The position numbers and the translations under genes are program-made. From positions 1,550,001-1,614,000 of the forward strand of contig NZ_CP107960.1 in NCBI RefSeq assembly GCF_036077095.1: a stretch of DNA of 64,000 nucleotides, written 5' to 3'. The DNA comes from Streptomyces sp. NBC_00376 (GTDB lineage: Bacteria; Actinomycetota; Actinomycetes; Streptomycetales; Streptomycetaceae). Positions 35,724-43,105 of the stretch are shown piece by piece (positions within the stretch are counted from its first letter, which is position 1; each line of letters starts with the position of its first letter). The notes under the pieces are model-generated. The model was not told where the DNA came from, made no database searches, and worked only from the letters and a program-made list of their open reading frames with translations.

Positions 35724-36041
35724 ATGCGAGCACCTCATATCAAGCGTTCCCTCGCTGTAGCCGCCGCCGGTGTGATGCTGGCTGGTGGCGCCGCCGTTGG
35801 TGCCGGAGGGGCAGCTGCTGCCGCCCCTGCCCACGCGACCTCCGCGGCTAGCCACTCCTACGACCAGTGCGGCTGGTGGGATGACTGCGACGGGTACGGC
35901 TACGGATACGGCAACGGGTACGGCTACGGGTACGGCAACGGGTACGGATACGGCAACGGGTACGGGTACGGGTACGACAACGGCTACGGCCGCGTAGCCA
36001 TTGTCGTGGTGGGCGTACCCGGTGGCTACGGCGGATACTGA
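35724..36041 (+). CDS. Secreted Gly/Tyr-rich repeat protein
   Basis: 105 residues with GGAAGGAAAGG upstream. A signal peptide (SLAVAAAGVMLAGGAAVG...ATSA) is followed by a short CGWWDDCDGY segment with two cysteines, then a low-complexity tract of GYGYGYGNGYGYG-type repeats (about residues 58-88) and a hydrophobic end VAIVVVGVPGGYGGY. The DNA of the repeats is itself repetitive (GGNTACGG units). Proteins of this composition can self-assemble, but no function is known for this one. Confidence 0.65.
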   Translation: MRAPHIKRSLAVAAAGVMLAGGAAVGAGGAAAAAPAHATSAASHSYDQCGWWDDCDGYGYGYGNGYGYGYGNGYGYGNGYGYGYDNGYGRVAIVVVGVPGGYGGY

Positions 36042-36145
36042 GCCAACTCGGGGAGAGGATCGACCCCGAGGTCGGGGTCTCGTGGCACTGCCCAGACAGC
36101 CTCTGCAATCAGGCCGACGGATTCTGGATCGAGAGCCGCTGACGC

Positions 36146-36178
36146 GCATGCCCCCACCGCCGAACGGTGGGGGCATGC
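36146..36178. terminator. Strong bidirectional hairpin terminator
   Basis: A 14-bp perfect stem (GCATGCCCCCACCG and complement) with a CCGAA loop, between the Gly/Tyr-rich gene and the convergent recombinase remnant. A smaller hairpin (GACCCCGA/TCGGGGTC, 36062-36079) precedes it. Confidence 0.75.
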
Positions 36179-36233
36179 AACACGGAGCTACTCGGTCGCC
36201 TCGGCAGGTTGCAGCCCTTCGGACTTCCTGGCG

Positions 36234-36794
36234 TCATGGGCGCTCAAACGCCTGGCAGATGGCGCCGACACCGGGGTTCTTGCCCTTGTTCTTCCCGTCG
36301 GCGATCCGCAGGTGCGACTGGATCTGCCTAATGGTGAAGCCCTTGTCGCGGAGGGCGGCGGCCTGGATCGTGAGGGTCTCCGTCATTACCCGCTTGCGGC
36401 CGAGCTGCTTGCCGGACATTCTGGCAGCGTCGAGGCCGTTCTTCGTCTTGCGGCTGATGTCCTTGCGGCGCTCCCCTGCGAGCAGCATGGCCAGCTTGAG
36501 CATCATGTCTGCCTGCGGGTCGTGTTTCGCGTGCTCCTCGGGGTAGTGGTCGTCGGCGCCGATGCCCTTGAGGACGCGCAGCGGGATGCCCTGTTGGCCA
36601 AGGTGCCCCATGAGGAGCAGGCCGTCGAGGAGGTTGCGGCCGAGGCGGTCGACTTCTTGCACGCAGAGCATGTCGCCCTCGCGCATCCGGTCCAGGGCCT
36701 TGGAGAGTTCGGGGCGCTTGTCGTGGCTGATCCTGCCGCTGATCTTCTCCTCGAAGATGCGGATACATCCGGCATCTTCGAGGTCGAGCCGCTG
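36234..36794 (-). pseudogene. Serine recombinase (resolvase) lacking its catalytic N-terminus
   Basis: The frame from about 36794 reads LEDAGCIRIFEEKISG, RPELSKALDRMREGDMLCV, VDRLGRNLLDGLLLM, the helix-E region with ERRKDISRKTKNGLDAA and a C-terminal helix-turn-helix RDKGFTIRQIQSHLRIADG. The first 25-30 residues of small resolvases, with the YARVST-like motif containing the nucleophilic Ser, are absent: upstream sequence in any frame does not supply them. It is therefore a dead invertase/resolvase. Confidence 0.75.
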
Positions 36795-37423
36795 TCGCCG
36801 TGATTGATGGGCGGCACGCCACCGCCAGCGATCAGTAACGCACCCAGCACACATCGGAAGTGGACCGGGCTCCGATGTGTGCGACGGCTATCCGACCCTG
36901 AGGGCCCATGCCTGCTGGAAGCCGTGTGTTCCGCCGAATCGTGTGGCAAGTTGGCGCAGTGCGGCGAGGCGTCGTTGCGACCCCCCGCTGGCCCCGGACC
37001 TGACAGGAAGTGCTCGCAGGGGTCGACGATCCACTGGATGCACAGGGTCGGCCCGTCATGGTCCGCCCGCTCCTCCCACCCGGTGAACTGCTCGCGGACG
37101 AACATCAGAAGGTTCGACCAGTCGTCACGAGCTGGCTCCCCCGCCTCGCGCGCATGGGCCATGGCGTAGCCGGTGAGCTTGAGCTGCCGGGTCAGAGTGC
37201 GGACGCCAGCCACGACGGCGCGGTCGCCGGCAGTCACGGTTGCGAGATCGAGGTCTTGCAGAGCTTGGTCGACAACCCGGACGACGCCAGAGAAGGGTCC
37301 GTCGTCAAGGTAGATCCGCTGGATCTGCTGGAAGCGTCCGGCGGCCTTGAGTGCCTGCTCGAAGTCGTCACGGATGAACTGGTCGCCGAAGAGGTCGGCT
37401 GTTCGGTCAGGGACATTGAGCAT
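36503..37423 (-). CDS. Hypothetical protein; 3' half overlaps the resolvase remnant
   Basis: From ATG 37423 the first about 130 residues look genuinely coding (LFGDQFIRDDFEQALKAAGRFQQIQRIYLDDG, VVDQALQDLDLATVTAGDRAVVAGVRTLTRQL, WSNLLMFVREQFTGWEERADHDGPTLC). The frame then runs through the inverted repeat at 36847-36882 and out of frame over the resolvase, with a composition unlike protein. The original gene was probably truncated there. No family recognised. Confidence 0.45.
   Translation of the reverse strand: MLNVPDRTADLFGDQFIRDDFEQALKAAGRFQQIQRIYLDDGPFSGVVRVVDQALQDLDLATVTAGDRAVVAGVRTLTRQLKLTGYAMAHAREAGEPARDDWSNLLMFVREQFTGWEERADHDGPTLCIQWIVDPCEHFLSGPGPAGGRNDASPHCANLPHDSAEHTASSRHGPSGSDSRRTHRSPVHFRCVLGALLIAGGGVPPINHGDSGSTSKMPDVSASSRRRSAAGSATTSAPNSPRPWTGCARATCSACKKSTASAATSSTACSSWGTLANRASRCASSRASAPTTTTPRSTRNTTRRQT
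36847..36882. terminator. 12-bp perfect inverted repeat (GCACACATCGGA)
   Basis: Arms 36847-36858 and 36871-36882 with a 12-nt spacer, placed just upstream of the truncated resolvase. It is either a terminator of the minus-strand gene starting at 37423 or one terminal repeat of an excised element. Confidence 0.5.
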
Positions 37424-37622
37424 GAGCGTTTCCGTCCTTTTGACCCCGCGCCGTCCAACAGGCCACGCGGGTCGGACGGTTAGCGGCCCACCCTGCCCCC
37501 AACCGATGACACCTTCCCCTCACTGTCCGATCACAAATACGTCACACCAGGAGTAAGTGCCTCACCCGGCAGCGAGGCCCGGTTACGGTCATTCCTTCAT
37601 GAACCACCCTTGGGGGGACAAC

Positions 37623-38267
37623 TTGAACACCCGCACAGTTACTGCCGTGCTCGCTTGCCTGACCATCGCGACCCTGGTGGGCTGCGACCCGGCCACCACT
37701 GCCCAGCAGCCCGCCACTCCGCCACCTTCCCCTTCCGCCCCCGCCTCGGGCACGGCACAGCCAGAGAAGGACGACAGCAAGCCTGTCGAGCGCGCAACGG
37801 TCGCGAACTTCGTCGGCATGGGTTTGCAGTCCGCACAGGACAAGGCGCAGGCCGACGGCTTCCATCTCCTGACATCCCACGACAGTGCTGGCCGCGACCG
37901 CATGCAGGCCTTCGACAGGAACTGGAAGGTCTGCTCCCAGAACCAGACGCCAGGGAAGAACATCCCGGTCGACACCAAACTCGACTTCGGAGCGGTGAAA
38001 CTCGAGGAATCCTGCCCGTCCAAGGACGAGAAGGAGCCTGCTCTGGCCGGAAACACCATGCCCAACTTTGCCGGCAAGTCCGTCAAGGCGGCGCGAGGAG
38101 CCCTCGATTCGGGTGCATCGATCACGGTCGCTGACGCCAGCGAAGACCGCATGGTCCTGATGGAGAGCAACTGGAAGATCTGCACCCAGGACCCGAAGGC
38201 CGGCGCCCCACTCAACGGGCAACCAGTCGAATTCACTGCGGTCAAGTTCGACGAGTCCTGCCCGTAG
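37623..38267 (+). CDS. Lipoprotein with two PASTA-like domains
   Basis: 214 residues from TTG 37623, with GGGGGG 5 bp upstream (ATG 37599 is an alternative). The lipobox is LVGC|DP. A Pro/Ser/Ala linker is followed by two similar modules, each with a V/M-P/A-NF-x-G start, a helix and an NWKVC or NWKIC core ending ESCP or DESCP (about residues 55-130 and 140-214). These fit PASTA-like folds with a conserved pair of cysteines per module. Likely an envelope-bound protein; ligand unknown. Confidence 0.7.
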   Translation: MNTRTVTAVLACLTIATLVGCDPATTAQQPATPPPSPSAPASGTAQPEKDDSKPVERATVANFVGMGLQSAQDKAQADGFHLLTSHDSAGRDRMQAFDRNWKVCSQNQTPGKNIPVDTKLDFGAVKLEESCPSKDEKEPALAGNTMPNFAGKSVKAARGALDSGASITVADASEDRMVLMESNWKICTQDPKAGAPLNGQPVEFTAVKFDESCP

Positions 38268-38275
38268 GCGACAGG

Positions 38276-38307
38276 AACGCCCCTCCCGCCGGAGCGAGAG
38301 GGGCGTT
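38276..38307. terminator. Hairpin terminator after PASTA lipoprotein gene
   Basis: A 10-bp perfect stem (AACGCCCCTC/GAGGGGCGTT, 38276-38285 and 38298-38307) that begins 9 bp after the stop. It can serve both directions. Confidence 0.7.
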
Positions 38308-38308
38308 G

Positions 38309-38440
38309 TCACTCGGACGCGTCGTCGAGCGGCGGGATGTCGGGTTCGAGGAACAGCCCGGCGTACTGCGGCACCGGCTGCCTCTCGGAAAGTCCGAGGC
38401 CGACTTCGACCTCGCAGCCCTGATTGACGCCATTGCCGCG
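38309..38440 (-). pseudogene. Degenerate copy of the small acidic ORF (copy A)
   Basis: The stretch 38309-38406 is about 80 percent identical by eye to 38778-38875 and encodes the same tail, QPVPQYAGLFLEPDIPPLDD, but upstream the similarity ends and no start with a ribosome-binding site is found. On the plus strand the next bases read FDLAALIDAIAAAHQSTPLG to a stop at 38467, hinting at a rearrangement junction with another gene end. Confidence 0.5.
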
Positions 38441-38593
38441 GCGCACCAGTCCACGCCGCTCGGCTGACCCAGGACACACGAAACCGCCCTCTGCCTGGCC
38501 GAAGCCGGAACTGGGGGCGGTGTGAGGTGCATGTCTTTTGGGTTGACACGGCCATAGAGATACCGGGCTGGTTGTCCACGGAGGGGGAGCTTG

Positions 38594-38692
38594 GTGAGCA
38601 CGGAGCAGTGGTCCAGACTCGTTTATATCGCTCTTGCGGTGGCGTCGACTGCAGCGTGGATGTGGTTGGCAATTGCCTTGTCTAGAGGTTAG
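38594..38692 (+). CDS. Very small predicted membrane protein
   Basis: 32 residues from GTG 38594, with GGGGGAG 4-10 bp upstream. A short polar start (MSTEQWSRL) is followed by one hydrophobic segment, VYIALAVASTAAWMWLAIAL, and SRG. Lower GC than its surroundings. No family; could be chance. Confidence 0.35.
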   Translation: MSTEQWSRLVYIALAVASTAAWMWLAIALSRG

Positions 38693-38741
38693 CTGGCCCC
38701 TTTTCTGGGGCGCGTAACCTGATCCCGGACACACGAAACTG

Positions 38742-38770
38742 CCCCTGCCCGGCCGTAGCCGGAACAGGGG
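38742..38770. terminator. Hairpin terminator of the small acidic gene
   Basis: An outer stem CCCCTG/CAGGGG and an inner CCGGC/GCCGG stem around a CGTA loop, directly after the stop of the minus-strand gene 38778-38942. A sequence-related hairpin follows copy A's other side (about 38484-38520), so the gene-terminator unit was duplicated. Confidence 0.6.
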
Positions 38771-38777
38771 GCATCCA

Positions 38778-38942
38778 TCACTCGGGTTCGTCGTCGAGGG
38801 GTGGGATGTCAGGCTCGACGAACAGCCCGGCATACTGCGGCACCGGCTGCTCCTCGACAAGTCCGAGGTCGACGAGCGTCTCCATATCTGCGGCGCTGCC
38901 GTCCACGCGCCGCTGTACCTGCTGCGGCGGAAATTCAGTCAT
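38778..38942 (-). CDS. Small acidic protein (copy B), RiPP-precursor-like size
   Basis: 54 residues from ATG 38942, with AGGAG 5 bp upstream. The N-terminal half is helical and acidic (ADMETLVDLGLVEEQ). The C-terminal half has a conserved VPQYAGLFVEPDIPPLDD segment that is also the part preserved in copy A. No cysteine. The length and leader/core-like layout recall ribosomal peptide precursors, but no modifying enzyme is adjacent. Function unknown. Confidence 0.6.
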   Translation of the reverse strand: MTEFPPQQVQRRVDGSAADMETLVDLGLVEEQPVPQYAGLFVEPDIPPLDDEPE

Positions 38943-39236
38943 CAAGTCTCCTGTACATCGAGGTTGCCGCCAGAGCGCCGAGGCCGAGGAGGCTGCGGGA
39001 CTGGTCCGGCGTCGGAGTGGCGGCGCCAGTACGGCGGCACACCAGGGCATCCGGATCATCCGGCGGGGCTTGGAGAGAGTAACCGTCCGGGCAGGCATGC
39101 CCGGACCTGCCGTCCTTGCCGCGGGAGTTCTAGACCCCCGCCGCGATGGGATGCACCATTCACACAAGCTGGAGCCCTCGCCTCACGGCGGGGGCTCCAC
39201 CGCGTCCTGGCCACCCCGCACCGCGTTGTTCTGGGC

Positions 39237-39416
39237 ATGGACTCCTATCCCCCGGTCACCGGCACGTACCCATCCGACCCGCGGCTTCCGCTACTGACCG
39301 CGGACGAGGCGCGCGAGGTGGTCAGCCTGCTGCGTCACTTCGCCGACGACAGCGCCGAGGGACAGGCGGCCGGGGACCTGACGGCGGATCTCGCCCGCAG
39401 GCTGCCTACGGAGTGA
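39237..39416 (+). CDS. Small hypothetical protein
   Basis: 59 residues from ATG 39237. After YPPVTGTYPSDPRLPLLTAD comes an amphipathic acidic helix, EAREVVSLLRHFADDSAEGQAAGDLTADLARRL. Codon use is typical. Upstream, a 9-bp hairpin (39085-39106) separates it from the divergent small acidic gene. No family recognised. Confidence 0.5.
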   Translation: MDSYPPVTGTYPSDPRLPLLTADEAREVVSLLRHFADDSAEGQAAGDLTADLARRLPTE

Positions 39417-39537
39417 CACGGCTCGTCCGGCGGATCAGTCGCTCGTGACGGCCAGCCGTCGTGGGCGGCTATTGCGGTCGGTTTCATTGGCTTACGCTGC
39501 CCACCACTCTGATGCAATGGGGGGCCGGCCAGTGCAT

Positions 39538-39795
39538 ATGACCACTACTGATTCACCAATGACGGGGCGTGAGGCAGCGCTGAGTCGGATGGTCTGGGGG
39601 CTGAGGCCCGGACTCTTGCTCAGGCTTATTCCGACCTTGCGGCGACAGCCACGAGTCAAGGGGCTGACGCGGTCATTGCGGTGCGTTTCGTCGCGAACGT
39701 CAGATACGCACACGAGCGTGGGTCTCTTGTCTGGCGAGTCGATCGAAACCCAGACGGTCTACCAGGGGTACGGCACCGCTGTCCGGTACTCCTGA
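39538..39795 (+). CDS. Possible small basic protein
   Basis: 85 residues from ATG 39538 (GTG 39532 possible). An arginine/leucine-rich N-terminal half (VWGLRPGLLLRLIPTLRRQPRVKG) and a Ser/Thr/Tyr-rich end (QTVYQGYGTAVRYS). No ribosome-binding site is obvious and third-position GC is moderate. The stretch 39417-39894 has no better candidate. Confidence 0.3.
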   Translation: MTTTDSPMTGREAALSRMVWGLRPGLLLRLIPTLRRQPRVKGLTRSLRCVSSRTSDTHTSVGLLSGESIETQTVYQGYGTAVRYS

Positions 39796-39852
39796 CGCGC
39801 CTTGCAGCTTCCACTCGTCGCCGAGGCATCCGACGGACCTAGCGCACATGAC

Positions 39853-39888
39853 AGCGCCCCCGCACCGCCGAACCGGTACGGGGGCGCT
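39853..39888. terminator. Strong hairpin terminator at the end of the RNA ligase operon
   Basis: A 10-bp perfect stem AGCGCCCCCG/CGGGGGCGCT (39853-39862/39879-39888) with a 16-nt loop, 6 bp beyond the ligase stop on the minus strand. Confidence 0.75.
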
Positions 39889-39894
39889 TCGTTG

Positions 39895-40461
39895 TCATGC
39901 TTTCGGGAAGTCCCTGGATTTGATCTTCGCCATCCGTCCGTCGGGGTTGTGCCAGACGATGCCTTCGCATCCGTCGACCGCTGCCAGGGCCAGCACAGTG
40001 CTACGGATCCCCTCGAATGTCAGCTCTGGCACTGAGACGTGCTGCGCCGCAGCGTGCTCGACGAGCCGGTGAACGTCGCCGCCCTCGGGATTTCCGTTCA
40101 CCTTCGGGCCGATCAGCTCGAAGGTCCCGGCGGTCCACTTGCTCGACCCGGCCGCCTGTAGGGCCTCTGCGTGGAACTTCGCGAACGATGACTGGCCGAT
40201 TGGTTCCCAGCCGATGGTCCTGCCCGTCTCGGTGTCGACGGAGAGGGCCATGTAGTTCGGCGGTTCCGGCTTGCGGGGCTTCACTTCGCGACGCGCCCAC
40301 CACTTGCCTGCCTCGTCGAGCATCACGCAGGTGCCGTCGTACTTGCGGGTGGCCTGCCCTTCGCCTGTGAGCACCCATTCGCAGCCGGGGGTCACCCTGG
40401 GCAGGACGTGCGCGGGATTGTTGTCGAAGTCGCGGACGAACACGGTGGGAATCTTCTGCAT
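39895..40461 (-). CDS. RNA ligase-type nucleotidyltransferase (DUF5565-like)
   Basis: 188 residues from ATG 40461, with AGGA 8 bp upstream. The covalent nucleotidyltransferase motifs are visible: motif I TRKYDGTCVML (K is the adenylation lysine), a middle motif GTFELIGPKVNG, motif IV CEGIVWHNPDG and motif V MAKIKSRDF. A small ligase of this size lacks extra domains, as in phage-borne RNA ligases. It would seal RNA breaks in the cytoplasm using ATP. It ends a run of six small minus-strand genes (42991 to 39895), none of which is a known repair partner. Confidence 0.75.
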   Translation of the reverse strand: MQKIPTVFVRDFDNNPAHVLPRVTPGCEWVLTGEGQATRKYDGTCVMLDEAGKWWARREVKPRKPEPPNYMALSVDTETGRTIGWEPIGQSSFAKFHAEALQAAGSSKWTAGTFELIGPKVNGNPEGGDVHRLVEHAAAQHVSVPELTFEGIRSTVLALAAVDGCEGIVWHNPDGRMAKIKSRDFPKA

Positions 40462-40507
40462 TCCGGGATCCTGTCGGTTGACTGGCTTGCGTGCATCGGA
40501 ATTTCGT

Positions 40508-40897
40508 TCACGCCGCGATCCGGTGGTCGTCGAGCGGCAGGTCCATCAACTCGCTGTGCCCGTACTGCTCGCCGCATCGGGGGTATCGGCAGCCGGGGGT
40601 GTCCAGAGTGATGCGGAGGACGGCGCCGCAGGGGCAGGCGACGGGCACGGTGCGCGGCCGGCGCTCCCCCGACACCTGGGCCTCACATTGGCGGCGGATC
40701 AGCGACACCTCGCGGGCGAACTCATCGATCGCGGGGTGATTGGCAGCGGCCCATTCGAGGTTGAACCTGAGCGTCCGGACGGCGTGGTCGAGGCGCTGCT
40801 GCAGCGTCCCGGCTTCGCACACCTCGGCCCGTCCGTGTTCGCGCCAGTCCCACACCCACGTTTCGAGCGGGCCGAGAACGGGCCCACCGGCGGTCAT
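40508..40897 (-). CDS. Phage-like protein with C-terminal zinc ribbon
   Basis: 129 residues from ATG 40897. The N-terminal two thirds are helical (LQQRLDHAVRTLRFNLEWAAANHPAIDEFAREVSLIRRQCEAQ). The C-terminal part, CPCGAVLRITLDTPGCRYPRC, supplies four cysteines for a ribbon. Similar proteins occur in actinophage genomes. It lies 46 bp upstream of the RNA ligase start on the same strand. Confidence 0.65.
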   Translation of the reverse strand: MTAGGPVLGPLETWVWDWREHGRAEVCEAGTLQQRLDHAVRTLRFNLEWAAANHPAIDEFAREVSLIRRQCEAQVSGERRPRTVPVACPCGAVLRITLDTPGCRYPRCGEQYGHSELMDLPLDDHRIAA

Positions 40898-40940
40898 GAG
40901 GTTGAGGATCTCCAGACGGACCGGTACGGGGGCTGTGCGG

Positions 40941-41138
40941 CTACCGGAGACCGCCGGGCCACCCGTTCCCTGCCCTTAGGGCCAGCTGGGCGCTCAGGCG
41001 GGCGTACAGGCCGTTCGACCCGGCCAGAGCCCGCAGGTGTTCGTCGATGCGGTCGGTGCATGGGTTGCAGGCGTACCGGCCGAGCTCGTCGGCGTACAGG
41101 CCACGGTTGCAGATGAGGCATTCGGCGGACTCGTTCAC
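40941..41138 (-). CDS. Small zinc-finger protein
   Basis: 65 residues from GTG 41138, with AAGGAG 6 bp upstream. CLICNRGLYADELGRYACNPC holds a C-x2-C...C-x2-C metal site; the rest is a helix (RIDEHLRALAGSNGLYARLSAQLAL). Typical of small phage or plasmid proteins. Function unknown. Confidence 0.65.
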   Translation of the reverse strand: MNESAECLICNRGLYADELGRYACNPCTDRIDEHLRALAGSNGLYARLSAQLALRAGNGWPGGLR

Positions 41139-41226
41139 GGCTGCTCCTTGCGGGCGTGCGGTGGGACGGGGCGGGGCGGCCGACCGGGTGGGGTCCGGCC
41201 GACCGGTCATGCGGTCGTGCGGCGGG

Positions 41227-41469
41227 TCATGCGGTGGGCTGCTGCTCGTCGAGGGCGGCGAGGGTGTCACGGGCCTGCTGGACGGCCTGGACGCGGACCG
41301 AGGCGGCGATGGTGAGGCCGCACGGACGCCGCACGCGTTCGATGGCGGCCTCGGCGCCTCGGTATCGGTCGGCGAGGTGGTCGACGGCCCGCTCGGCCTT
41401 CTCTGCCCGCGCGTGCGGCTGGTCGAGGGCGTCGCCGGTGAGGTTGTCGAGCGCGATGCGGCCGGTCAT
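41227..41469 (-). CDS. Small coiled-coil protein
   Basis: 80 residues from ATG 41469, with AGGAG upstream (spacing about 9-10). Nearly all helical and charged: HARAEKAERAVDHLADRYRGAEAAIERVRR and VQAVQQARDTLAALDEQ. Part of the same minus-strand run. No domain recognised. Confidence 0.6.
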   Translation of the reverse strand: MTGRIALDNLTGDALDQPHARAEKAERAVDHLADRYRGAEAAIERVRRPCGLTIAASVRVQAVQQARDTLAALDEQQPTA

Positions 41470-41498
41470 CGGGTCGGACTCCTGTGTAGCTTTCGGGC

Positions 41499-41702
41499 AT
41501 GGGGTGTATCTCGTGGCTGGTGATGCCGGTTTGCGTGGCGGCAGGGATTGGGCTGTTGGCGGCGGTGGTGCCGATGGCCTGGTGGGGTTCGGACTGGCGA
41601 GACGCGGCAACTCGCGGATGTGCTGCCGCCTCCATGGCGTTCGGTGGTGCGTTTGGCCAGGCATGGCGTGATCGGCGGTTGGCGCTGAAACGGGGTAAGT
41701 AG
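41499..41702 (+). CDS. Small membrane protein
   Basis: 67 residues from ATG 41499. One clear hydrophobic segment (CVAAGIGLLAAVVPMAWWG) and a basic end (WRDRRLALKRGK). It is divergent from the minus-strand run with 29 bp between starts. No ribosome-binding site is convincing. Confidence 0.4.
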   Translation: MGCISWLVMPVCVAAGIGLLAAVVPMAWWGSDWRDAATRGCAAASMAFGGAFGQAWRDRRLALKRGK

Positions 41703-42020
41703 GCCAACAGGTCATCGGGGCGGCTGCGCGCCGGTCCGCTGCTCAATGGCTCTGTCGAAGGCGCCGATACCGGAGCAGAGGCTTATCGCGGCGGAATGGG
41801 TCGGTGGGTGCATCAGAGGCTCCAGAGGGTTGGCTGCATGGGCCGTAACTCGATTTCGGCCTGTCCGGGCATCGGCCCGTCGTCGGCGGTTGGCCCCGTC
41901 CGGGCCCCTGCGCGCCCGCGTGACGGCCTCGGAGGGGTGTCCGCGCCGCCCCGGAGACGTTGGTGGGGCTCACGCGGCCGGAGACGGGCGCAGAGGCGGA
42001 ACCGGGGGGCACCGGGCGCG
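41703..42020. other. Intergenic stretch without recognisable gene
   Basis: 318 bp between the small membrane protein and the nuclease-like gene. Open frames cross it on both strands, but none has a start with a ribosome-binding site or protein-like composition. No tRNA-like cloverleaf seen. Confidence 0.5.
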
Positions 42021-42767
42021 TCATACCGCCTCGCCGTCGTCGCCACCCACTGGCATCGGGCCCTTGATCCGGCGGAACTCCAGCTCGGACGCGCCGGCCT
42101 GGTAGCCCTGGCAGTCGGCGAGGGAACCGCGGCAGGACCGGCATTGCGCGGACTCGAACCAGGTGCCCCGGTTGCAGTCGGCGCAGCGGGTGAGCCAGAG
42201 GGTGCGGGGGCGCGTGGACGACCAGTTGGGGTGTCCGCCGTGGCGTCGGCTGACCCTGGCCATCGCCCGGTGGTTGATGTCGTCGGCGTCGCCGAACTGC
42301 GGGTCAGTCCACGGGTCGTAGGGCCTGGGCGGATGCCCGATGACGACAAGTTCGCCGCCGGGCCAGTCGCAGGTCCAGGCGCAGATCTCGCAGTCGCAGG
42401 CCAGGGACTCCCCGAACTCGATAGCCTTCTCGACCCTCGGTACCCCGGTGCCCTTGACCTCCAGCCAGGCTCCGATGTCGGGGAGGCGGAAGGCGGGGAT
42501 GTACGTGGCGCCGGACGGAAGGGCGACCCTTTCGGGTTCGTACTCCCACCGGATGTTCAGGGTGTCGAGAGTGGCGGCCCAGGACGCTTCGAGGGCGGAC
42601 CGGAACGTGGTGTCCGCGTACCAGGCGGGAAGCGCTTCAACAGTCATATCGCCGCCGTGGGCGCCGGGCTGGCCGGGAACATGGCCCGCGCGCACGACCT
42701 GCTGATGGAGGGTGCGTTCTACTGCTTCGCCTGCGAGGGCGGTGTGCCAGTCGTTCTGGATGTTCAC
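42021..42767 (-). CDS. PD-(D/E)xK nuclease-like protein with C-terminal zinc ribbon
   Basis: 248 residues from GTG 42767, which overlaps the previous stop (GTGA) and has AGGAG 7 bp upstream; ATG 42647 is an alternative. The core YIPAFRLPDIGAWLEVKGTG matches the D-x(n)-ExK nuclease pattern, preceded by WEYEPERVAL, the order seen in phage and Tn7-TnsA-like restriction folds. The C-terminus has RCADCNRGTWFESAQCRSC, a zinc ribbon. Probably a DNA- or RNA-cutting protein of the element, by motif only. Confidence 0.6.
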   Translation of the reverse strand: MNIQNDWHTALAGEAVERTLHQQVVRAGHVPGQPGAHGGDMTVEALPAWYADTTFRSALEASWAATLDTLNIRWEYEPERVALPSGATYIPAFRLPDIGAWLEVKGTGVPRVEKAIEFGESLACDCEICAWTCDWPGGELVVIGHPPRPYDPWTDPQFGDADDINHRAMARVSRRHGGHPNWSSTRPRTLWLTRCADCNRGTWFESAQCRSCRGSLADCQGYQAGASELEFRRIKGPMPVGGDDGEAV

Positions 42768-42991
42768 CAGATCGCTCCTGTCGCTGAGTAGCCGGTGTAC
42801 TGGTCGGCGTCGATGGGCTTGTACGCGGTCCACGGCCACTTTTCGCCCTGCTTGATGGACTGGGGCCAGTCACGCTCGTCCCGCATGCCGCGCCGGGCAA
42901 CGACGCGCCTGCCGTGGGCTCCCTCGGTGTTCTCCGCGGACTTCTCGTCCTCGACGGGGCGGAGTCCGAAGCCGAACTCGGGCCGGCGCAT
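42764..42991 (-). CDS. Small hypothetical protein, first gene of the minus-strand run
   Basis: 75 residues from ATG 42991. Basic N-terminal half (HGRRVVARRGMRDERD) and an aromatic C-terminal half (WPQSIKQGEKWPWTAYKPIDADQYTGYSATGAIW). The GTGA overlap with the nuclease-like gene supports both. Upstream sequence turns into the truncated integrase on the other strand, so its original promoter may be lost. Confidence 0.5.
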   Translation of the reverse strand: MRRPEFGFGLRPVEDEKSAENTEGAHGRRVVARRGMRDERDWPQSIKQGEKWPWTAYKPIDADQYTGYSATGAIW

Positions 42992-43105
42992 CCACAAGGA
43001 GGAGCCGAGGGGGCGAAGATTGCGGTGCTGCCCAAATCCGTTGTGGCGCGGGGCGTGGGCTTCCATGAGGACGGCGCAGCGGGCGGTGGATCGGGCGCCC
43101 GGAAC

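Noticed and set aside
35875..35985. Repetitive DNA as a CRISPR or origin iteron
   Set aside because: The periodicity follows the codons of the Gly/Tyr repeats inside a signal-peptide-bearing ORF.
38778..38942. Lasso peptide or lanthipeptide precursor
   Set aside because: No cysteine, no adjacent cyclase, protease or synthetase; kept only as a small acidic protein of unknown role.
42150..42200. tRNA-like GACTCGAACC segment
   Set aside because: It resembles a T-loop complement, but no cloverleaf can be drawn and it lies inside the nuclease-like gene's zinc-ribbon codons.
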